Shown: positions 16,729 through 25,515 of the stretch, one piece after another
How the letters are laid out: every line of letters starts with the position of its first letter
How positions within the stretch are numbered: position 1 is the first letter of the stretch
Origin: Saccharopolyspora thermophila
GTDB taxonomy: Bacteria; Actinomycetota; Actinomycetes; Mycobacteriales; Pseudonocardiaceae
Assembly: GCF_014646075.1 (NCBI RefSeq)
Contig: NZ_BMMT01000004.1
Coordinates: forward strand, 204,200 to 268,199
Direction of reading: 5' to 3'
Length of the DNA: 64,000 bases
Program-made: the position numbers and the translations under genes
Notes under the pieces: generated by a model
What the model was told of the DNA's origin: nothing
Databases searched by the model: none
Seen by the model: the letters and a program-made list of their open reading frames with translations, nothing else

Positions 16729-17938
16729 TCAGCTGACCCCAAGGGTGGTGGCCAGGTTCCGCAGCACCGGTGACCGCTGTTTGGTGGTGTGCAGCAGTTC
16801 CCGGGTCACCACCTTGGGAAGTTGCTGGTGCTTGGCCCAGTTCGGCGACGACTGCACCGCCGTGGCCACCAGTGGAAGCGCGTTCTCGGGTTGCCCGAGA
16901 CGGAGGTGAGCCAGCGCGCGGTCAGCCAGGTGGCGGCAGCCCGCCATCGTGGGCAGCGCCGCGCCCTGGTTGGGCATCGTCGCCGCGGCTCGCACTGCCC
17001 GGTCGTAGTCGCCGAGTGCAATGTGGACGTCGGCGGCCTGCATCGCGATCAGCGACGGCCCGAAGGTGGTGGAGTAGTCGTTGCGATCTTCACCGACCCG
17101 TTGGGCTACCTCGGCGGCTGCGTCGAGGTAGTCGTGAGCCGCGGCGCGGTTTCCGGCCCGCGCTGCGGCGTTGCCCGATTGCATCAGCAGCGACCCGTAG
17201 GCCGACAGGTGCGAAGCCGGTGCAGACCCGTCGGGCTCGATGCTGGCGGCGGCCCGGTCGGTCAGCCGCAACGACTCGGTATAGCGCCCGGAGACCATCA
17301 GCTGCCACGCCAGCGATCCCTGGACGGTGGCGTGCATCCACGGGTCGTTGCTTTCGGCGGCCAACCGCACCGCCCACCGAGTGGCGGCCGACGCGGTGTC
17401 GTTGTGCCGGAGATGCATCAGCGTTGACCCCGCCGCCCACAGCGTGCGGGACAGGGCGTAGGCGAGAGCTGGCTTGTCTGGGAGGTTGGCGGTGGCGTAC
17501 CCGGCGCGTAGTCCGTAGATCAGGTTGGGGAGTGCCGCCGCGGCGGCGTCGTGGTCGCCGGACCAGTAGATCCCCCAGGTAGACCTCGGCGCGCTGGGCG
17601 GCGTCAACGTCGCGCGGTTCGACATCATCGGGTGCACCGATCAGGTCGTCCAGGTCCGTGACGGCGTGCCGCAGTTCGACCGCGTTTTCCTGCGGCGCCT
17701 GGTCCGGGATGCGGGCCGGGCCGATCAGGTCTGCCAGCGTGACGTCCAGCGCTCGCGCGATCCGGTGCAGCGTGCCCACCGATGCGGTGCTGCGCTGGCC
17801 CTGTTCGAGCTTGCGCACCACGTCGATGGACACATCCGCCTTCTCGGCGAGTTCCCGCTGAGTGAGCAGCTTGCCGCGCAGCTGGCGAACACGGTCGCCG
17901 ATCGGCTGATGAGGTTCGATGACCCTACCCACGGTCAC
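16729..17938 (-). pseudogene. XRE regulator with TPR-like domain, frameshifted
   Basis: The first part (about 17938-17580) encodes a helix-turn-helix domain (LTQRELAEKADVSIDVVRKL, then VGTLHRIARALDVTLADLIG). The second (about 17575-16729) encodes a tetratricopeptide-like helical domain of 280 residues (SGDHDAAAAALPNLIYGLRA, YDRAVRAAATMPNQGAALP). They are in different frames. Removing one G from the five-G run at about 17574-17578 joins EVYLG to IYWSGDH perfectly. Full length would be about 400 aa, typical of this actinomycete regulator class. True mutation, phase-variable G-run and sequencing error cannot be separated here. Start GTG at 17938 is approximate. Confidence 0.75.
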
Positions 17939-18147
17939 CCTCGATTCGCGGAGTCGGGGATCCTCGCGGAATGCCCCCAGCCGGGGCGTCATGACCGCCG
18001 CGAGAAGGTGCACGGCCAGGGTAGCGGCGAGACGATCAGGTGACGAGCCTGTCAGGTGGAAGCGGTGGGATCTTCGTGCGGGTGCTGGGCCTGCCGGGCT
18101 GCTCGATACTTGGCTCGGGACTGGGGGCTCGGGCGAAGGAGGGCGGC

Positions 18148-18609
18148 ATGGGGCCATCGGAGGAGGCTCGGGCCAGGCTGGAGGACGAGATCCGTGCGCT
18201 GCGGGCCCGGCGGCGGGAACTGCTCGACGAACTGGAGCAGCAGCGGGACTGGGCGGGCGACCGCGGGGACTCCTCGCAGGAGTTGCAGGGCGGTGACGAG
18301 CTCGTCGCCATCGACGACCGCATCGCCGAACTCGAGTGGCGGCTGGCCGGAGGCACCGCCAAGACCAGCGGGCTGCCACCGGGCACCGAGGTCAAGCTCC
18401 GCATGGAGCACGGCACGGTGCAGACCTGGCGCGTGGTGGCGATCCCGGAGGAGATCGCGCCCGGGGCCGAGGACACGTCTCTCACCTCGGACAGCCCGCT
18501 GGGCATGGCACTGGTGAACAGCCGACCCGGCCAGACGGTCACCTACTCCACGCCGAACGGCGAAGCGGAGGTCGAGGTGATCGAAATCCGCCTTCCCGGC
18601 ATCGGCTGA
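18148..18609 (+). CDS. GreA/GreB-family protein
   Basis: 153 residues: an N-terminal antiparallel coiled coil (about 1-70, rich in Glu/Arg, RARLEDEIRALRARRRELLD) and a C-terminal FKBP-like Gre domain (LPPGTEVKLRMEHG to VEVIEIRLPGIG). Gre factors enter the RNA polymerase secondary channel and stimulate cleavage of backtracked RNA; divergent actinobacterial paralogues may have other roles. The ATG at 18148 has AAGGAGGG at 18136-18143. It stands alone, converging on the oxidoreductase gene. Confidence 0.82.
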   Translation: MGPSEEARARLEDEIRALRARRRELLDELEQQRDWAGDRGDSSQELQGGDELVAIDDRIAELEWRLAGGTAKTSGLPPGTEVKLRMEHGTVQTWRVVAIPEEIAPGAEDTSLTSDSPLGMALVNSRPGQTVTYSTPNGEAEVEVIEIRLPGIG

Positions 18610-18688
18610 ACCCGTCCGGGGCAAGCGTGACGGGCGCCATTGGTCGGGTGAGCCGGTTGGCGGCGTCTGACCGTTGTGGTGGTGCTGT

Positions 18689-21600
18689 TCAGGCTGTGGT
18701 GGGGACGGGTTCGAGTGCGGTCAGAAGTTCCTGCTGCTTGTGGCGGTAGGTGGCCGCGTTCGCCAGCTTGATGTCCTCATAACCCCGGACCATGTCCGGG
18801 AGTTCGGCCAGTTCCAGGGTCGCCGGGTGGTCCGGGTTCGCCAGGGCCCGGGTCATCGCCGAGCGGTACTCGGCGATGAGGTCGCGTTCCACGCGGCGGA
18901 CGCGGGTGTGGCCGAACACGTCGAGGCGGGTGCCGCGGAGCCTACGCATGCCGCGGAGCACGCGCAGGACCGGGCGGAACCACGGTCCCAGGCTGATCTT
19001 GCGGTTCATGCCCAGGGCCCGCAGGACCGGTGGGTGCAGCTGGTAGGCGACGCGGGCGCCGTCGCCGAACCGGGCTTGGACGTCGGCCAGCACGCGCTCG
19101 TCCAGCGACAGCCGCGCGACCTCGTACTCGTCCTTGTAGGCCATCAGCTTGTGCAGGTTGCGGGCGACCGCCTCGGTGACCGCCGGCGGGGCCGCCCGGC
19201 GCACCCGTTCCACGAACTCCGCGTACTCGCGGGCGTATCTCTCGCTGTGGTAGTCGACGAGGTCCGGGATCCGGATGTCCAGCAGCCGCGCTAGCTCCGA
19301 GCCCTCCGGGGCGTCGACCAGCGCCCGCACCCGGCGCGCCGCCTCGCTCGGCGCGGGCACCGCCGCCGGGGCGGGCGGCGTGATCTCCGCCCGCAGCGCC
19401 TCGGGGTCGGCGATCGCCTGGCGGCCGCGGCGGAACGCCTGGATGTTGGCCGCCACCGCGGTGCCGTTCAGCTCGATCGCCTGCTCGATGGCCGTCGCGG
19501 ACAGCGCCAGCGCACCGCTCTGGTAGGCCGCGCCCAGCTGCAGGATGTTGGCGAACTGGTCGTCGTCGAACAACTCCTCGGACAGCCCGCGCGCGTCCAG
19601 GTAGAAGGCCCGCGCGCTCGCCTCGTCCAGCGGGGTCCGGATGGTGTCCTGCGCCGGGAACGACACGCTCGTGTCCACCACCATCCGCCCCGTCGGGACC
19701 TCGGTCGTGGACACCACCGCGGTGGTGCGGTCCGGATCGGCCGCCGCCAGGTGCGTCGGGTCGGCACCCACGAGCAGGTCGCAGGCCAGGTAGAGGTCGC
19801 ACTCACCGGCGGCCAGCTTCGGGGCCTGCGCCACCGGTTCCGCGGTGATCTTGAGGTCGGAGACCACCGCGCCGCCCTTCTGCGCCAGGCCGATCTGGTC
19901 GAGCGTGCGCACCTGCCGCCCGTCGATCACCGCCGCGGTGGCCAGGATCTGGGTCACCGTCACGACGCCGGTCCCGCCGATGCCGGTGATGCGAACCGTG
20001 AAGTCACCGGCAATCGACCGCTGCGGCTCGGGCAGCGCGTCCGCGGCCAGCTCCCCGACCCGGCGACCCGATCGACGCCCACCGGGCACCACGGTCATGA
20101 AGGACGGGCAGTCCCCGGCCAGGCACGAGTAGTCGACGTTGCAGGACGGCTGGTGGATGCGGGTCCTGCGGCCGAACTCGGTGGCCACCGGCTGCACGGA
20201 CAGGCAGTTCGACTTCGCGCCGCAGTCGCCGCAGCCCTCGCAGACCCGCTCGTTGATCACCACCTTCCTCGCCGGGGTCGGCTGCTTGCCGCGGCGTCGC
20301 TTGCGGCGCTTCTCGGCCGCGCACTCCTGGTCGTGGATCAGCACCGTCACGCCCGGCACGGCCGCCAGCTCCTGCTGCGCCGCCAGCAGTTCGTCGCGGT
20401 GGCGGACCTCGACGCCCTTCGGCAGGCGCCCGGCGAGCCGCTTGGGCTGGTCGGTGGTGACGACGACCTTGGCGACGCCCTCCAGCAGCAGGACCTCGGC
20501 GAGTCGCGCCAGCGGCAGCGCGCCGACGGCGTCCTGGCCGCCGGTCATCGCCACGGCCGAGTTGTGCAACAGCTTGTAGGTGATGTTGACCCCGGCAGCG
20601 ACGGCGGCGCGTACGGCCAGGCTGCCGGAGTGCGTGAACGTGCCGTCGCCGATGTTCTGCACGAAGTGCTCCGTGCCGACGAACGGCGCCATGCCGATCC
20701 ACTGCGCGCCCTCACCGCCCATCTGGGTGAGCCCGACGACGTCGCCGACCTGGTCGGGGTCCATGAACAGCGCCATCGTGTGGCAGCCGATCCCGGCGCC
20801 GACCACCGTGCCGTCCGGCACCTTGGTCGAGGAGTTGTGCGGGCAGCCGGAGCAGAAGTAGGGGGTGCGGGCCAGCAGCGGCACGGAGATCCGCTGCGGA
20901 CGGCGGCGCCGCCGCCACGCCTCGATCGGCGCCACCTCGCCGTGCGCGGTCAGCCGGCGGGCCAGCCCCTCGGCGATCCCGTCCGGGTTCAGCTCGCCGA
21001 GCTCGGTGAACAGGGTCCGGCCGTCCGCGTCCTTCTTGCCGTGCACGGCGGGCGCGTCCGGCAGGCCGTAGAGGACCTCCTTGATCGCCGACTCCAGAAA
21101 CGAGCGCTTCTCCTCCACGACCACGATCTCGGTCAGGCCGCGGGCGAAGTCCCGCACGATGTGCGGGTCCAGCGGGTGGATGGCGCCGAGCTTGAGCAGC
21201 CGGACGCCGTGGCGGGCCAGTTCCGCGTCGTCGAGGCCGAGCGCCCGCAGCGCCTGCCGGACGTCGAGGTAGGACTTGCCCGCGGCCACGATGCCGATCC
21301 GGTCGTCGGCACCGCTGCGCACCACCTGGTTGAGGTCGCTGGCCCGGATGTACTCCAGCGCCAGCGGCAGGCGCACGGTGTACAGGCTGTGCTCCAGGGT
21401 GGCCAGCTCGGGGCCGAGCAGCCGCGCGTTGGGGCGGTGTGAGTAGGGCCTGAGCTCGGCGGGCAGCTGCGGTGCGCTCCAGTCCGGTCGCACCACGGCG
21501 GTCCCGGCGGCGTCGGCCACGTTCGCCACCACCTTCAGCGACGTCCACAGGCCGCTGGCTCGGGACAGCTCCACCGCGTGCAACCCGTAATCGAGCAGGT

Positions 21601-22126
21601 CCTGGGAGTCGGCGGGGAACAGCACCGGCATGGCCAGGTCGGCGAGCGCGGCCTCCGAGGCCGCGGGCACCGTGGACGACTTCGCGTTCGGGTCGTCGCC
21701 GACCAGCGCCACCGCGCCGCCCCGCGGGTTCGTGCCCGCCAGGTTGGCGTGCCGCAGCGCGTCGCTGGCCCGGTCCAGGCCCGGCGCCTTGCCGTACCAG
21801 ACGCCGACCACGCCGTCCGGGCGCTGCGTGCCGAGGCGCTCGGCGAGCTGGCTGCCCAGCACCGACGTGGCCGCGATTTCCTCGTTCAGACCGGGCTGGT
21901 GCACCACGTCGTGGTCGGCGAGCAGCTTCGCGCGACGGGCGAGCTCCAGGTCGAATCCGGCCAGCGGGGAGCCCTCGTAGCCGGAGACGAACGCGGCCGT
22001 GCGCAGTCCAGAGCGGCGGTCGTGGCGGATCCGGTCGAACAGCATGCGCACGAGGGCCTGCACGCCGGTCACGTAAACCGTGCCCGCTTCCCGCAGGTAG
22101 CGGTCGTCCAGGGTGAAGGCGGCCAT
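18689..22126 (-). CDS. ior: Indolepyruvate:ferredoxin oxidoreductase, fused alpha-beta type
   Basis: 1145-residue cytoplasmic enzyme that oxidatively decarboxylates aryl- or branched-chain 2-oxo acids to acyl-CoA, reducing ferredoxin. Order: N-terminal pyrimidine-binding domain (to about 400), TPP domain with PYFCSGCPHNSS and NIGDGTFTHSG (about 420-600), a ferredoxin-like Cys cluster CEGCGDCGAKSNC (about 627-639), then the gamma domain (RITGIGGTGVVTV). Only one Fe-S cluster motif plus other cysteines is obvious. Divergent from an Lrp regulator with a palindromic operator between them, which suggests amino-acid-responsive control of transaminated amino acid breakdown. Confidence 0.93.
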   Translation of the reverse strand: MAAFTLDDRYLREAGTVYVTGVQALVRMLFDRIRHDRRSGLRTAAFVSGYEGSPLAGFDLELARRAKLLADHDVVHQPGLNEEIAATSVLGSQLAERLGTQRPDGVVGVWYGKAPGLDRASDALRHANLAGTNPRGGAVALVGDDPNAKSSTVPAASEAALADLAMPVLFPADSQDLLDYGLHAVELSRASGLWTSLKVVANVADAAGTAVVRPDWSAPQLPAELRPYSHRPNARLLGPELATLEHSLYTVRLPLALEYIRASDLNQVVRSGADDRIGIVAAGKSYLDVRQALRALGLDDAELARHGVRLLKLGAIHPLDPHIVRDFARGLTEIVVVEEKRSFLESAIKEVLYGLPDAPAVHGKKDADGRTLFTELGELNPDGIAEGLARRLTAHGEVAPIEAWRRRRRPQRISVPLLARTPYFCSGCPHNSSTKVPDGTVVGAGIGCHTMALFMDPDQVGDVVGLTQMGGEGAQWIGMAPFVGTEHFVQNIGDGTFTHSGSLAVRAAVAAGVNITYKLLHNSAVAMTGGQDAVGALPLARLAEVLLLEGVAKVVVTTDQPKRLAGRLPKGVEVRHRDELLAAQQELAAVPGVTVLIHDQECAAEKRRKRRRGKQPTPARKVVINERVCEGCGDCGAKSNCLSVQPVATEFGRRTRIHQPSCNVDYSCLAGDCPSFMTVVPGGRRSGRRVGELAADALPEPQRSIAGDFTVRITGIGGTGVVTVTQILATAAVIDGRQVRTLDQIGLAQKGGAVVSDLKITAEPVAQAPKLAAGECDLYLACDLLVGADPTHLAAADPDRTTAVVSTTEVPTGRMVVDTSVSFPAQDTIRTPLDEASARAFYLDARGLSEELFDDDQFANILQLGAAYQSGALALSATAIEQAIELNGTAVAANIQAFRRGRQAIADPEALRAEITPPAPAAVPAPSEAARRVRALVDAPEGSELARLLDIRIPDLVDYHSERYAREYAEFVERVRRAAPPAVTEAVARNLHKLMAYKDEYEVARLSLDERVLADVQARFGDGARVAYQLHPPVLRALGMNRKISLGPWFRPVLRVLRGMRRLRGTRLDVFGHTRVRRVERDLIAEYRSAMTRALANPDHPATLELAELPDMVRGYEDIKLANAATYRHKQQELLTALEPVPTTA

Positions 22127-22225
22127 GGGGCAACTCCTCGTCGACTCCAGATCGGATGGTGATCGACGACACCTCAGCGGATCGTCCGCGCCCGCACAAC
22201 ACCACGCGCCGAACTACGGGTCAGC

Positions 22226-22273
22226 ACGCAAAATTCGGTGGTCTCAGGACGACCATCCGGCCAAATTTTGCGT
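22226..22273. promoter_or_regulatory. Probable Lrp operator and leaderless lrp promoter
   Basis: A perfect 10-bp inverted repeat, ACGCAAAATT at 22226-22235 and AATTTTGCGT at 22264-22273, sits in the 160-bp divergent gap. TAACAT at 22273-22278 abuts the right arm nine bases before the lrp GTG, where a leaderless transcript's -10 box would be. The regulator can thus cover its own promoter and the ior promoter side. Confidence 0.65.
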
Positions 22274-22286
22274 AACATGCCCACCC

Positions 22287-22736
22287 GTGGCCGACGCGAC
22301 GTTGGATGCGACCGACCGGGAGATCCTCGAACTGCTGCGGGAGGACGCCCGCCGGACCCTGTCGGACATCGCCACCCGGGTGACCCTGTCCACCGCCGCG
22401 GTGAAGCGCCGCATCGACCGGATGCAGGAGCTCGGCGTGATCCTCGGCTACACCGTGCAGGTGGACCACGCCAAGCTCGGGTGGGGCGTGGAGGCGTTCA
22501 TCGAACTGCGCTTCCTGGGCACCAGCGGCGTCGACGAGATCATCCAGACCACCACCCGGATGCCTGAGGCGCAGGCGGTGTTCACCATCGCCGGCGACCC
22601 GGACGCGCTGGTGTGGCTGCGGGTGCGCGACATGGCGCACCTGCAGCGCACCATCGACGAGATCCGCCGCAGCCACCGGGTGACCAGCACCAAGACGCTG
22701 ATCGCGCTGGACTCCTGGATGCGCGGCCGCCGCTGA
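22287..22736 (+). CDS. Lrp/AsnC-family transcriptional regulator
   Basis: 149 residues: winged helix-turn-helix at 1-60 (DATDREILELLREDARRTLS, then STAAVKRRIDRMQELGVI) and a RAM ligand-binding domain at 65-145 (VEAFIELRFLG). The GTG at 22287 is preceded by no Shine-Dalgarno but by a -10-like TAACAT nine bases away, so the mRNA is probably leaderless. Divergent from the 2-oxo-acid oxidoreductase gene, its likely target; an amino acid such as Phe, Leu or Trp is a plausible effector (inference). Confidence 0.92.
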   Translation: MADATLDATDREILELLREDARRTLSDIATRVTLSTAAVKRRIDRMQELGVILGYTVQVDHAKLGWGVEAFIELRFLGTSGVDEIIQTTTRMPEAQAVFTIAGDPDALVWLRVRDMAHLQRTIDEIRRSHRVTSTKTLIALDSWMRGRR

Positions 22737-22793
22737 CGTCCGCTCGCCCGGATCAGATCGACAGGACGAACCCGGCGGGGCGGAGATCCGCGG

Positions 22794-24329
22794 TCACATG
22801 ACGGTGCCGATGTGCCACGGGACGAACTCCTCCTCGCCGTAGCCGAGGTCCTCGCTCTTGGTGTGCTCGCCGGAGGCCACCCGCAGGATCTGCTGGAAGA
22901 TCTCCTCGCCGAGCGCCTCGACGGTGGTCTCCCCGTCGATGATCCGGCCGCAGTTGACGTCCATGTCCTCGCTCATGTGCTCATACAGCGGGGTGTTGGT
23001 GGCCAGCTTCAGGCTCGGGACCGGGGCGCAGCCGAAGGCCGAGCCGCGCCCGGTGGTGAAGCAGACGACGTTGGCGCCGCCCGCGACGATGCCGGTCACC
23101 GACACCGGGTCGTAGCCGGGTGTGTCCATGAAGACGAAACCCCTGCTGGTGATCGGTGCGGCGTAGTCGACGACGTCGCGCAGCGCGGTGGTGCCGCCCT
23201 TGGCGACCGCGCCCAGCGACTTCTCCAGGATCGTGGTCAGCCCACCGGCCTTGTTGCCCGGCGACGGGTTGTTGTCCATCGAACCGCCGTTCCTGGCCGT
23301 GTAGTCCTGCCACCAGGCGATCTTGGCCAGCAGCTTCTCGCCGACCTCGCGGCTGGCGGCGCGGCGCACCAGCATGTGCTCGGCGCCGTAGATCTCGGGC
23401 GTCTCGCCGACGATGCCGGTGCCGCCGTGGGCGACGAGCCGGTCCACCGCCGCGCCCAGCGCGGGGTTGGCGGTGATGCCGGAGTAGGAGTCGGAGCCGC
23501 CGCAGTTGGTGCCCAGCACGAGTTTGCTGGCGGGCACCGTGCTGCGCCGCGCCGCATCGACGTCGGGCAGCAGTTCGGTGAGCCGGGCGACGCCCTCCCG
23601 GACGGTTCTGGTGGTGCCGCCGAGTTCCTGGATGGTGGCGGTGGTGATCGGCAGGTCCTCACGCAGGTCGACGTCCTGGGTGATCCTGACGATCTGGTTG
23701 TCCTCGCAGCCGAGGCCCAGGACGAGGAAACCGGCGAAGTTGGGGTGCGTGAGGTAGCCGCGCATCACCCGGCGCAGTACGTCGATGCCCTCGCCGTCGG
23801 GCGCCATGCCGCAGCCGGTGCCGTGGGTCAGCGCGACCACGCCGTCGACGTTCGGGAAGTCGTCCAGCACGCCGGAGAAGCGCATCTGCTGGGCGATGAG
23901 TTTCGCCGCGGTCGCCGAGCAGTTGACGCTGGTGAGCACGCCGAGGTAGTTGCGGGTGCCGACCTTGCCGTCGGAGCGCACGTAGCCCTCGAAGGTGGCG
24001 CGCTGGTCTTCCGGCAGCAGGTGCTCCGGCTGGGCGTCGACGGAGAACTCGTAGGCCCGCTCGAACTCCCGGTACTCCAGGTTGTGCAGGTGGACGTGCT
24101 CGCCGCCGGCGATGTCGCGTCCGGCGAACCCGATCACCTGGCCGTAGCGGCGCACCTCGCTGCCCGCGGCGATGTCGTGCACCGCGACCTTGTGCCCGCG
24201 TGGGACGTCGCCGCGCAGCACCACCGCGGCGGTGCCGACCCGTGCTTCGGTTCCCGCGCTCAGGTCCGCGCCGGCGATGGCGACGTCGTCCTCGTCGCGC
24301 AGGTGGATGAGGGTCGGGCTGTTCGACAT
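22794..24329 (-). CDS. UxaA-family (altronate/galactarate-type) dehydratase
   Basis: 511 residues. N-terminal SAF domain (about 1-95) followed by the UxaA dehydratase domain with GTRNYLGVLTSVNCSATA, HGTGCGMAPDGEGID, GLGCEDNQI, GTNCGGSDSYSGITANPALG and GRGSAFGCAPVPSLKLATN. Cysteines in these motifs likely bind iron. Substrate is a sugar acid; altronate and galactarate types cannot be told apart by eye. The ATG at 24329 gives the usual length. Single gene with no sugar-acid neighbours, which is unusual for uxaA. Confidence 0.87.
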   Translation of the reverse strand: MSNSPTLIHLRDEDDVAIAGADLSAGTEARVGTAAVVLRGDVPRGHKVAVHDIAAGSEVRRYGQVIGFAGRDIAGGEHVHLHNLEYREFERAYEFSVDAQPEHLLPEDQRATFEGYVRSDGKVGTRNYLGVLTSVNCSATAAKLIAQQMRFSGVLDDFPNVDGVVALTHGTGCGMAPDGEGIDVLRRVMRGYLTHPNFAGFLVLGLGCEDNQIVRITQDVDLREDLPITTATIQELGGTTRTVREGVARLTELLPDVDAARRSTVPASKLVLGTNCGGSDSYSGITANPALGAAVDRLVAHGGTGIVGETPEIYGAEHMLVRRAASREVGEKLLAKIAWWQDYTARNGGSMDNNPSPGNKAGGLTTILEKSLGAVAKGGTTALRDVVDYAAPITSRGFVFMDTPGYDPVSVTGIVAGGANVVCFTTGRGSAFGCAPVPSLKLATNTPLYEHMSEDMDVNCGRIIDGETTVEALGEEIFQQILRVASGEHTKSEDLGYGEEEFVPWHIGTVM

Positions 24330-24673
24330 GCCTGCTCCGTGTCTGATATTTCGAACGTTGGTTGATATACCGTATTCGCGCTGCTCGTCGACTGTCAACG
24401 ACAGCCGTGGGGCGATGCTGCCGGACGCGTCCGCTGCCGCGAGGCCCTGGTGGGGTGGGGTGTTCCCCACCCCGAGGCGGGGGAATTCCCGTCCGAAATT
24501 CTTCGGGTTCTGCGTCGCTTTTCGGCGGGTTCGCACCATCGGAGCGGGATGCCTCGGTCCGCAAACTAGATGCATCGGCATGAACGGAGCCGACGGAATC
24601 CAGAAGCCAAACCCACAGCTGTCAGGCCGCGGACACCAGGGCCGGGTGGGCAGCACCGGAAAGGAAGAAATCC
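24330..24673. other. Divergent intergenic region
   Basis: AT-rich patch at 24338-24378 next to the dehydratase start: two TGATAT words around the palindrome AACGTT, and TATATC that could be a -10 box on the minus strand. The rest (24400-24660) leads to the repeat protein. GGAAAGGAAG at 24657-24666 is its ribosome-binding site. No gene seen. Confidence 0.5.
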
Positions 24674-25390
24674 ATGAAGAAGACGACGAAGGCTATTGGT
24701 ATCGCAGCTGCGATCGCTGCGGGTGCTCTTGCTCCGAGCACCGCTTTCGCCGCCACCCCGGCTCCCTCCGCGGTCGTGCACATGGCCGAGGACGACAACG
24801 TCAATGTGAACCAGTCGAACAACAATTCCGGTAACGCCAATGGTGGTTCGATCAGGCAGGAGAACAACAACTCGGGCAATGCTAACGGTGGTTCGATCAC
24901 CCAGAAGAACAACAACAAGGGCAACGCTAACGGTGGTTCGATCACCCAGAAGAACAACAACTCGGGCAATGCCAATGGTGGTGTGATCAAGCAGGGGAAC
25001 AACAACTCCGGTAATGCCAATGGTGGGGCGATCAAGCAGGAGAACAACAACTCGGGTAACGCCAATGGTGGTGTGATCAGGCAGGAGAACAACAACTCGG
25101 GTAACGCCAATGGTGGTGTGATCAAGCAGGGGAACAACAACTCCGGTAATGCCAATGGTGGGGCGATCAAGCAGGAGAACAACAACAAGGGCAACGCCAA
25201 TGGTGGTTCGATCAGGCAGGAGAACAACAACTCGGGCAACGCCAACGGTGGTTCGATCAAGCAGCACAACAACAACGCGGGCCATGTCAAGCACCACGCG
25301 CCCGCCTGGGTCCCGCACTGGGTCCCGAGCTGGGTCCCGCCGTTCTGGAACTGGGTGCCGCCGTTCTGGCACTGGGGCTATTGGTTCTGA
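24674..25390 (+). CDS. Secreted Asn/Gly-rich tandem-repeat protein with aromatic C-terminus
   Basis: 238 residues in four parts. A Sec signal peptide covers 1-26 (MKKTTKAIGIAAAIAAGALA, cleavage after AFA). A short linker follows (27-48). Ten exact-length 15-residue repeats occupy 49-198, consensus NNNSGNANGGxIxQx, where x varies among S/V/A, K/R/T and E/K/G. The C-terminal 30 residues have Trp-Val-Pro and Trp-His motifs (WVPHWVPSWVPPFWNW) ending WGYWF. The Gln/Asn pattern at fixed spacing recalls curlin-type beta-solenoid amyloid repeats. No membrane anchor or LPXTG. Strong terminator follows. Function unknown; a surface fibre or matrix protein is inference. Confidence 0.85.
   Translation: MKKTTKAIGIAAAIAAGALAPSTAFAATPAPSAVVHMAEDDNVNVNQSNNNSGNANGGSIRQENNNSGNANGGSITQKNNNKGNANGGSITQKNNNSGNANGGVIKQGNNNSGNANGGAIKQENNNSGNANGGVIRQENNNSGNANGGVIKQGNNNSGNANGGAIKQENNNKGNANGGSIRQENNNSGNANGGSIKQHNNNAGHVKHHAPAWVPHWVPSWVPPFWNWVPPFWHWGYWF
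24818..25267 (+). repeat. Ten tandem 45-bp repeats
   Basis: In-frame coding repeats of 45 bp. Units 4-5 and units 7-8 are nearly identical in DNA, 135 bp apart, showing recent internal duplication of three units. Repeat number could change without breaking the frame. Confidence 0.95.
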
Positions 25391-25427
25391 TGCCCTGATC
25401 GGCACAACCGAACAACAGATCCCAGAG

Positions 25428-25465
25428 GGGGTCGGGGCGGGCGTCGAGGCGCCCGCCCCGACCCC
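25428..25465 (+). terminator. Strong terminator hairpin after repeat protein
   Basis: Perfect 16-bp stem (25428-25443 with 25450-25465) and a 6-nt loop TCGAGG, 38 bp past the stop. The most stable hairpin in the window by length. Confidence 0.85.
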
Positions 25466-25515
25466 GTCGGCGTGCGTGTTGACCTCCAGCGCGGTCGAGG
25501 TGTCAACGTTCCGAC

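Noticed and set aside
24330-24400. Defined operator for the UxaA-type dehydratase
   Set aside because: TGATAT words and an AACGTT palindrome exist, but no symmetric long site or neighbouring regulator supports a specific claim.
24818-25267. CRISPR-like array
   Set aside because: Units are contiguous 45-bp coding repeats with no spacers; no cas genes nearby.
24622-25290. Leu/Pro-rich repeated protein on the minus strand
   Set aside because: It is the antisense reading of the 45-bp repeats; repeat phase and codon use favour the + strand product, which has a signal peptide.
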